Under the pieces are notes generated by a model, which did no database searches, had not been told where the DNA came from, and saw only the letters and a list, made by a program, of their open reading frames with translations. Below are positions 1 through 4,449 of a stretch of DNA of 5,016 nucleotides, one piece after another. The number at the start of each line of letters is the position of its first letter. Positions within the stretch are counted from its first letter, which is position 1. A program made the position numbers and the translations under genes. Origin of the DNA: Anaerolineae bacterium (GTDB lineage: Bacteria > Chloroflexota > Anaerolineae > Anaerolineales > UBA4823); contig JAUXFR010000127.1 of assembly GCA_030622805.1 (NCBI GenBank), positions 1-5,016 on the forward strand, in the 5' to 3' direction.

Positions 1-1
1 A

Positions 2-190
2 GCAGAACACCCTTTGTTAACAATGCCGAATGTGATCATTACTCCGCACGCTCTGGGTCGCTCATGGGAGGCTTTAGGGCGTGTGATGGGCATCATCGAG
101 AGAAGCGTGGTGGATATCCTGGCAGGGCGGCTGCCTCAGTACACGCTGAATCCAGAGGTGGTCAGGAAGCCATCGCCATTTACCAAATAG
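2..190 (+). CDS. D-isomer-specific 2-hydroxyacid dehydrogenase, C-terminal fragment (5' end outside window)
   Basis: Open from the left edge to a TAG at 188-190, giving 62 residues. The fragment starts AEHPLLTMPNVIITPHALG and continues through a helix with two Gly-Arg turns to a proline-rich tail. The pattern 'HPL..MPNVIITPH' is the signature around the catalytic histidine of the NAD(P)-dependent 2-hydroxyacid dehydrogenase family (phosphoglycerate, glyoxylate/hydroxypyruvate and lactate dehydrogenases). That histidine, the acid-base catalyst of the family, is about residue 16 of the visible piece. The family reaction is reversible reduction of a 2-keto acid to a D-2-hydroxy acid in the cytoplasm. 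The N-terminal half and most of the nucleotide-binding domain are outside the window, so substrate cannot be assigned. No ACT domain follows the catalytic core, so it is not the long ACT-containing SerA type. It ends 32 bases before the ammonia-lyase on the same strand, which suggests co-transcription. Confidence 0.85.
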   Translation, partial: AEHPLLTMPNVIITPHALGRSWEALGRVMGIIERSVVDILAGRLPQYTLNPEVVRKPSPFTK

Positions 191-222
191 AGGCACCGTA
201 AAAGAAATAGGAGTAAAAACGC

Positions 223-2157
223 ATGATAGAGCATGCAAACTACCAGCAACAGAAAGAAGTCCGGCTCGGAACTGGTGAGATGACCATTGAAGATGTCGTT
301 GGTGTGGCAAGACTCGGTTGGTCCGTGGCTGAGTTTGGGAAGGCGGATGGACAGATTAATACACCATGTTCTTATCTGCGTGCGAAAAACAGCCGGGAGT
401 GGATCGAAGCAGTGGTTCAGGAAAACTACATTCTTGGAGAGAAAGATGAGCAGGCAGTTCCTTATTACGGAATCAACACCGGCTACGGCGCAAAGGTGGA
501 GAGGATCGGGCTCTCTCGGGATGATATTGCCTGGGTTTCGCGCAACCTGATTGTCAGTCACTCAACAGGTGTTGGGGATCATCTGCATCCAGAGCTGGTA
601 CGCGCAACGATCCTGTTGCGAGCCAATTCGCTTGCACAGGGCTACTCCGGTGTTCGGATCGAGCTGATTAACACACTGGTGCGGATGCTCAATCTTGGTG
701 TGACCCCAGTGGTCCCGGAATACGGATCTGTTGGAGCGAGCGGCGATCTGGTACCGCTCTCACATATCGCTGCTGTGCTGTCTAAGCGCCCTCCGGGGCA
801 ACTACCGCTGGAAAAAAATGTTGATGATTACGATGAAAGCGGGCAGGCTTACGTTGATCTGCGGTTCTATTCCGGAGAAAGGAAATTTGACCAGATACTC
901 ACTATTGATGGACGATCGTATGCGCTGATGAGTGGTCACCAGGCTATGCGCGTTTGTGGAATCGAACCATTGGTGCTTGAAGCAAAAGAAGGCTTGGCGC
1001 TCAACAATGGCGCGACTGTATCAGCAGCCATCGCCGCTCTGGCTGTTTATGATGCCGAAAATCTGTCACGGCACGCTGAAATCGGCGCCGCGCTGACAAT
1101 GGAAGCACTGCTAGGATTCAGGGATGCATTTTTTCCGCAGGTGCAGCGCGTGCGCCATCATGAAGGTCAGAAGGGGGTCGCTGAGCGGATTTTGAAGATA
1201 ACCCGGGATAGCCAATTGCTGGACGGGGACGAGTACACTGATCCAAGGTACAGCCCTCCGCAGGACGCTTATGCCATCCGAGTCACACCCCAGGTGCTGG
1301 GGGCGGTTTGGGATACGCTCAAGTTCGTTCGCGGTACGATCACCGATGAGATCAACGCAGCGACAGATAATCCGTTGATCTTCAACCTGCCCGAAGATGA
1401 TCCCAATTACCTGCCGCGCGCTTATCGAGCCGTCTCGGGCGGTAATTTCCATGGGGCACCGCTTGCATACGCGATGGATTTCCTGAGCATCGTGATCACC
1501 GACCTGGGAAGTCTCAGCGAGCGAAGAGTGTTCAGGCTGAACGACAAGAATCTTAACTACGGATTACCGAGCTGCCTGGTGGCTGACGAAGCCGGTAAAC
1601 CCGGTGTGACCAGTGGGGTTATGTTGGCGCAGTACCTGGCGGCGGGTCTGGTATCAGATTGCAAAACCCTGGCGCACCCGGACAGCGTTGATTCGATCCC
1701 GACCTCGGCTAATCAAGAGGATCACGTCAGCATGAGCCTGAACGCTGCTCGACATGCTCGTAAAATCGTCGAGAATATTGGCTACGTGGTCGCGGTAGAG
1801 CTTCTGAGCGGTTATCTGGCGCTGAAGTACCGTATTGATTCCTTACAGCAGAATTCAAAACCAGTTGATAAGCCACCTGCAGAACGAACACGCCAGGAAG
1901 AGAAGCTCCTCTGGCTGTGGGAGAACCTGTCAGAAGGGCAGTCTGTCCCAATGCCGCAACCAGGAGTCGGGAGTCAGGCTGCTTTATCTTTGATCGCGCA
2001 AACGCTTTATCCTACCGATCAGGCGCTGCCGTTGTTAGGTGAGCGACCCACATTAGAAGACCGCTACCTGCAGCCGTATATATTGCGTATAGTCGAATTA
2101 CTGAAAGAAGGGAGTCTGGTTGATAGGGTATACGAGGAGGTCAGAATTACCAATTAG
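223..2157 (+). CDS. MIO-type aromatic amino acid ammonia-lyase, histidine ammonia-lyase-like, unusually long (644 aa)
   Basis: Cytoplasmic lyase that eliminates ammonia from an aromatic amino acid; for histidine the product is trans-urocanate. The Ala-Ser-Gly triad that cyclises into the electrophilic MIO cofactor is at residues 172-174 within GSVGASGDLVPLSH. Known catalytic residues of Pseudomonas putida HutH have visible equivalents: Y53 as Y82 (YYGINTGYG), H83 as H113 (NLIVSHSTGVG), N195 as N262 (KEGLALNNG), Q277/Y280/R283 as Q347/Y350/R353 (QDAYAIR), F329 as F409 (GNFHG) and E414 as E499 (SANQEDHVSM). The Ser-His pair and the Glu of QEDH favour histidine over phenylalanine or tyrosine, where this Glu site carries Gln-Asp type motifs. 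Bacterial HutH is about 510 residues. Here there are about 30 extra residues before the first motif, about 37 between the MIO triad and N262, and more in the C-terminal region (about 545-580). ATG at 223 is supported by AGGAG at 209-213, nine bases upstream. No other hut gene is visible, so the physiological substrate is an inference and another aromatic amino acid or an aminomutase activity remains possible. Confidence 0.9.
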   Translation: MIEHANYQQQKEVRLGTGEMTIEDVVGVARLGWSVAEFGKADGQINTPCSYLRAKNSREWIEAVVQENYILGEKDEQAVPYYGINTGYGAKVERIGLSRDDIAWVSRNLIVSHSTGVGDHLHPELVRATILLRANSLAQGYSGVRIELINTLVRMLNLGVTPVVPEYGSVGASGDLVPLSHIAAVLSKRPPGQLPLEKNVDDYDESGQAYVDLRFYSGERKFDQILTIDGRSYALMSGHQAMRVCGIEPLVLEAKEGLALNNGATVSAAIAALAVYDAENLSRHAEIGAALTMEALLGFRDAFFPQVQRVRHHEGQKGVAERILKITRDSQLLDGDEYTDPRYSPPQDAYAIRVTPQVLGAVWDTLKFVRGTITDEINAATDNPLIFNLPEDDPNYLPRAYRAVSGGNFHGAPLAYAMDFLSIVITDLGSLSERRVFRLNDKNLNYGLPSCLVADEAGKPGVTSGVMLAQYLAAGLVSDCKTLAHPDSVDSIPTSANQEDHVSMSLNAARHARKIVENIGYVVAVELLSGYLALKYRIDSLQQNSKPVDKPPAERTRQEEKLLWLWENLSEGQSVPMPQPGVGSQAALSLIAQTLYPTDQALPLLGERPTLEDRYLQPYILRIVELLKEGSLVDRVYEEVRITN

Positions 2158-2207
2158 ATGTTAATGGTGTATTAGGGATTGCATTATGATCTCTGTATGG
2201 TTTTTCC

Positions 2208-2235
2208 TTGACGCTTAACACTTAGGGAGTATAAT
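2208..2235 (+). promoter_or_regulatory. Predicted sigma70 promoter for the hisS leader transcript
   Basis: TTGACG at 2208-2213 (-35, five of six consensus bases) and a perfect TATAAT at 2230-2235 (-10) are separated by 16 bases. This is the best promoter-like sequence in the window and lies in the non-coding gap, oriented towards hisS. Transcription would start near 2241-2243, giving a leader of about 290 bases before the hisS start codon. Any translation start at or before 2235 is therefore unlikely to be used by this transcript. Confidence 0.75.
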
Positions 2236-2260
2236 TGTGCGTAATCAGGAGCGATGGTGA

Positions 2261-2272
2261 AGTGTATACACT
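2261..2272. repeat. 12-base perfect palindrome downstream of the predicted transcription start; possible operator
   Basis: AGTGTATACACT reads identically on both strands. It sits about 20 bases downstream of the predicted start of the leader transcript and covers the GTG proposed as a leader-peptide start. The position would suit a repressor operator acting as a roadblock. No regulator gene is visible nearby, and a palindrome of this size can occur by chance in a gap this long, so function is only suggested. Confidence 0.35.
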
Positions 2273-2438
2273 AATTGATATTTCTGCTCTAACAAATGTA
2301 CTGCCTTACTTATGGATGGCAGCCTTATACAGCCTGGCTTTCTTTGTGCTGCCGGAAGCTTCGCCGCTGCATGTCCATCACGCTCACCATATGGTAAATA
2401 ACCACGCTCTAGGAGATAAAAGGGCGCGCTCTCATTGA
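2262..2438 (+). CDS. His-rich leader peptide of the hisS attenuator (start codon uncertain)
   Basis: A 58-codon frame beginning at GTG 2262 and ending in TGA at 2436-2438. An AGGAG at 2247-2251 lies ten bases upstream, and the predicted transcript starts just before that. The frame has a hydrophobic middle part and then LHVHHAHHMVNNHALGD, with five His in seven codons at 2370-2390, another at 2403-2405 and a last one directly before the stop. The likely role is to be translated as a sensor of charged tRNA-His rather than to yield a working protein. Enteric HisL is only 16 residues, so this version is long. Shorter alternatives in the same frame are ATG 2316 (no ribosome site) and CTG 2367, which has GGAAG at 2354-2358 eight bases upstream and would give a 24-residue peptide very like classical his leaders. 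I see no protein family resemblance. Confidence 0.55.
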   Translation: MYTLIDISALTNVLPYLWMAALYSLAFFVLPEASPLHVHHAHHMVNNHALGDKRARSH

Positions 2439-2474
2439 AGTGCGTATCTTCTCAAAAATGAAACCTGAGCGTGG
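2402..2474 (+). promoter_or_regulatory. Antiterminator helix of the hisS leader
   Basis: CCACGCTC at 2402-2409 is the exact reverse complement of GAGCGTGG at 2467-2474, an 8-base-pair helix that is mostly G-C. Formation removes seven bases of the terminator's 5' arm. Two further segments can pair with the same arm: CACGCTC at 2379-2385 (seven perfect pairs) and CGCGCTC at 2425-2431 (seven pairs with one G-U). The first lies within the His codons, where a translating ribosome would cover it. The last overlaps the end of the leader frame. Confidence 0.65.
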
Positions 2475-2493
2475 AGCAATCCACGCTTTTTTT
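2468..2493 (+). terminator. Intrinsic terminator (attenuator) upstream of hisS
   Basis: AGCGTGGA (2468-2475) and TCCACGCT (2480-2487) form a perfect 8-base-pair stem closed by a GCAA tetraloop of the stable GNRA class. A run of seven T follows at 2487-2493. It lies 41 bases before the hisS ATG and about 310 bases after the lyase stop codon. It is also about 230 bases downstream of a good promoter, so its position fits an attenuator of the hisS transcript better than a simple end for the lyase operon, although it would also stop read-through from there. Confidence 0.88.
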
Positions 2494-2534
2494 GTAAACA
2501 TTTGCATTATATGTGATTCTCAGGAGGCATCATC

Positions 2535-4166
2535 ATGAACCAAAGAATAGAACCCCGCATTCCACGCGGTATGAGAGACATGCTGCCAGAACAAATGGTA
2601 AGGAGGCAGTATGTGATCGATATTGTCAGGGAGGTGTTTGAAGAATTCGGTTTCGAGCCGCTGCAGACACCAGCGATAGAGCTGAAGGAAACATTGTCTG
2701 GAAAATACGGCAGCGATGCTGAACGGTTGATTTATTCTACAACTTACGGCAGGGGTGATGAGCAGCTCGCGATGCGGTTCGACCTTTCGGTACCTCTGTG
2801 CCGTGTGATCGCTATGTATCCGGACCTGCAGAAGCCGTTCAAGCGCTACCAGATCGCTCCAGTGTGGCGCGCGGACAGACCCCAGAAAGGTCGCTACCGC
2901 GAATTCTATCAGTGCGATGTGGATACCGTTGGAAGCACGAGCATGCTCGGTGATGCAGAGACGGTGGCAGTGATCTATACAATCCTTTACCGCCTGGGTT
3001 TCCGGGAGTTCACAGTTTATATTAACAACCGCAAGCTGCTGAACGACATAGGTCAGTACGCTGGTGTGCCGGATAATCTGCTGCGCGGCCTGTACCAATC
3101 GATCGACAAGCTCTCGAAAATTGGTCTGGAAGGTGTAAGGGCGGAGCTGCTGCTAGTTGGTATCCCGGATGCGATCATGGACTCACTCCGCCGGGTAACA
3201 CGGTTGTACCTGCAAGGTAAGCTTCCGTTGGACCAGGTCGGTGTACGTCTTCGTGAAGAGAGCATTCCAGATGAAGGAAAGCAGGGGATGGTGCTCTTCC
3301 CGGATGATATCGCTGATGCAGTTACGGGAAAGCTGCGTGAGATATTAATGGATGTAGAACCAGGTAGCGTTGAATCGGATATTGTGCAGGAGACGGCGGG
3401 GAGACTTGTCACAGGTGTCACGCCCGAGCTGCGCCAGGTGTTTGACCCGACGACCGAGCTGATCCCGGAAGAAGTGGTGGAGCGCCTCTTATCACTGCTG
3501 GATGCTGAAGGTGAAAACCAGAATATGCTCGATTCTCTGCGAGCTAAACTTGCTGACTATCCCAACGCGATAGAAGGGATTTCCGAACTGGATGAAATGT
3601 TCCGATACCTGGACCTGCTGGGCGTTCCGGAACGTTACTACAAGTTGGATGTCTCGATGGTGCGTGGGCTGGAATACTACACCGGTCCGATCTACGAGAC
3701 GATCGTTGAAAAGCCCAATGTGGGAAGCATCACCGGCGGCGGTCGCTACGATAACCTTATCGGAATGTTCACCGACCGCAGTCTGCCAGCGACCGGTACA
3801 ACCATCGGCATCGAGCGCATCATCGTGGTGATGCAAGAGAACGATATGTTCCCACCATCGATCGGACGCACGATAGTCCAGGTGCTTGTGACTGCTTTCA
3901 ACCAGGAATTGCTGGAGGAATCGATCAAGGTGGCAGTCAAGCTGCGTGAAGCCGGTCTGATGACGCAGATATACTTCGATCCTGATCCACTGCGCGAGCA
4001 GATCGGGTACGCGGCCGCGAAAGAGATCCCTGCATTGGTAATCATTGGACCCGATGAAGCCGAGCAGCGTCAGATAACTGTGCGAGACCTTCGCTCCAAA
4101 CAACAGGAAACACTTCCTGTTGATAAGGCAGTACGCAAGCTGCAGGAATGGCTCTGGGATATGTAG
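2535..4166 (+). CDS. hisS: Histidyl-tRNA synthetase (class II), long eukaryote-like form
   Basis: Charges tRNA-His with L-histidine through a histidyl-adenylate in the cytoplasm; class II, normally a homodimer. The N-terminus PRIPRGMRDMLPEQ is the usual HisRS opening. Motif 2 spans about 102-128 with the loop WRADRPQKGRYREFYQCD, and R112 matches E. coli R113. The HisRS-specific motif VRGLEYYTG is at 376-384, where R377 matches catalytic R259 of E. coli. GGGRYDNL follows at 401-408 and motif 3 (GTTIGIERI) at 421-429. The anticodon-binding domain occupies about 445-543. At 543 residues it is about 120 longer than the E. coli enzyme, and essentially all the extra length lies between motif 2 and the 376-384 motif (the insertion domain, about 190-360). 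The sequences SIDKLSKIG and VGSITGGGRYDNLIGMF resemble eukaryotic HisRS more than the E. coli type. ATG 2535 is preceded by AGGAGG at 2522-2527, seven bases away. Expression is probably set by the leader attenuator. Confidence 0.97.
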   Translation: MNQRIEPRIPRGMRDMLPEQMVRRQYVIDIVREVFEEFGFEPLQTPAIELKETLSGKYGSDAERLIYSTTYGRGDEQLAMRFDLSVPLCRVIAMYPDLQKPFKRYQIAPVWRADRPQKGRYREFYQCDVDTVGSTSMLGDAETVAVIYTILYRLGFREFTVYINNRKLLNDIGQYAGVPDNLLRGLYQSIDKLSKIGLEGVRAELLLVGIPDAIMDSLRRVTRLYLQGKLPLDQVGVRLREESIPDEGKQGMVLFPDDIADAVTGKLREILMDVEPGSVESDIVQETAGRLVTGVTPELRQVFDPTTELIPEEVVERLLSLLDAEGENQNMLDSLRAKLADYPNAIEGISELDEMFRYLDLLGVPERYYKLDVSMVRGLEYYTGPIYETIVEKPNVGSITGGGRYDNLIGMFTDRSLPATGTTIGIERIIVVMQENDMFPPSIGRTIVQVLVTAFNQELLEESIKVAVKLREAGLMTQIYFDPDPLREQIGYAAAKEIPALVIIGPDEAEQRQITVRDLRSKQQETLPVDKAVRKLQEWLWDM

Positions 4167-4216
4167 TCAGGAGCTTTGTGGTGGAATAGATTACAGGTTT
4201 TACACTCCTGGCGCTT

Positions 4217-4414
4217 TTGCTGACTGTCGCGGGTGCGGCTCTGGTATCCGGAATCCTCAACATATCAGACTCCGGGTTCGACCTGGCGGGTGCCTGGATA
4301 TACGATGGGAAAACCTATCTCACTCTCTGGGAGACAAACCAAACCACCATAGATTCAAACAGCACACTGGTGAATTCTGTATTGATGGGTTTTTCTATCC
4401 AGGCGATTGAGTAA
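4217..4414 (+). CDS. Small hypothetical membrane-type protein; start unresolved, possibly a disrupted gene
   Basis: No family recognised. The frame is open from 4190 to a TAA at 4412-4414. The visible product begins with a hydrophobic stretch (FTLLALLLTVAGAALVSGIL) that looks like a signal or anchor helix. A polar region (DLAGAWIYDGKTYLTLWE) follows, and then a Ser/Thr/Asn-rich end. The only good ribosome site, AGGAG at 4169-4173 just after the hisS stop, is seven bases before GTG 4181. That start runs into an in-frame TAG at 4187-4189 after two codons. The given start, TTG 4217, has no ribosome site and cuts into the hydrophobic segment. Either the gene is damaged by one base change, an unusual start (such as ATT 4190) is used, or the frame is not a gene. 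It would be translationally linked to hisS if real. Confidence 0.35.
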   Translation: MLTVAGAALVSGILNISDSGFDLAGAWIYDGKTYLTLWETNQTTIDSNSTLVNSVLMGFSIQAIE

Positions 4415-4442
4415 AAATGGCCAGCGGTTTTAGCGCTGGCCA
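4413..4442 (-). terminator. Intrinsic terminator of the minus-strand peptidase gene
   Basis: TGGCCAGCG (4418-4426) and CGCTGGCCA (4434-4442) form a perfect 9-base-pair stem with a 7-base loop. On the minus strand the stem is followed by five T (the complement of the A run at 4413-4417), and it begins eight bases after the peptidase stop codon. On the plus strand no T run follows the hairpin, so it is a much weaker terminator for hisS transcription, although the stem could protect that mRNA's 3' end. Confidence 0.85.
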
Positions 4443-4449
4443 GGAAAAT

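Larger units (their letters stand above)
2242..2534 (+). promoter_or_regulatory. Candidate histidine-responsive transcription attenuator in the hisS leader
   Basis: The leader RNA carries the parts of a ribosome-mediated attenuator in the expected order. First comes an open frame with a His-rich run (codons at 2370-2372, 2376-2381, 2385-2390 and 2403-2405). Next is an antiterminator segment at 2402-2409 that pairs perfectly with 2467-2474, and then an intrinsic terminator at 2468-2493 whose 5' arm is the same stretch. The two helices cannot coexist. The inferred mechanism is that low charged tRNA-His stalls the ribosome on the His codons, leaves 2402-2409 free to capture the terminator 5' arm, and lets RNA polymerase read into hisS. 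With ample charged tRNA the ribosome moves through, the terminator forms and hisS transcription falls. No T-box consensus is present. Pairing and codon content are seen directly; regulation is inferred. Confidence 0.7.

Noticed and set aside
136..561. Minus-strand 141-codon frame across the dehydrogenase-lyase junction
   Set aside because: It runs opposite two well-supported genes, has no family resemblance and spans their intergenic gap without its own signals.
2158..2207. Terminator directly after the ammonia-lyase
   Set aside because: I found no stem-loop followed by a T run here. The TTTTT at 2201-2205 is not preceded by a stable inverted repeat.
2254..2274. Six-codon leader frame MVKCIH with a terminal His codon
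   Set aside because: Its ATG is only two bases from AGGAG, which is too close for good initiation, and a single His codon is a weak sensor. The His-rich run lies downstream in another frame.
2296..2397. Alternative leader frame from ATG 2296 with several Trp codons
   Set aside because: It has no ribosome site and its stop lies before the antiterminator segment. The gene downstream is hisS, which fits the His frame instead.
2235..2438. A 67-residue protein starting at TTG 2235
   Set aside because: The TTG overlaps the last base of the predicted -10 box, so it would lie upstream of the transcription start. The later part of the frame is kept as the leader peptide.
2492..2512. Second promoter between the terminator and hisS
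   Set aside because: TTGTAA and TTATAT are only nine bases apart, far from the 16-18 base spacing needed.
2242..2534. T-box riboswitch upstream of hisS
   Set aside because: The conserved T-box antiterminator sequence (AGGGUGGNACCGCG-like) is absent before the terminator, while a His-codon run and a different antiterminator are present.
2520..3098. Minus-strand 192-codon frame opposite the start of hisS
   Set aside because: It is fully antisense to clear HisRS motifs, shows no recognisable family, and is explained by codon bias of the plus-strand gene.
3492..4103. Minus-strand 203-codon frame opposite the 3' half of hisS
   Set aside because: It is antisense to the conserved catalytic motifs and anticodon-binding domain, and its composition is typical of a shadow frame rich in His and Arg.
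4413..4442. Hairpin as the main plus-strand terminator of hisS
   Set aside because: No T run follows the stem on the plus strand (AGGAAAATT), whereas five T follow it on the minus strand.
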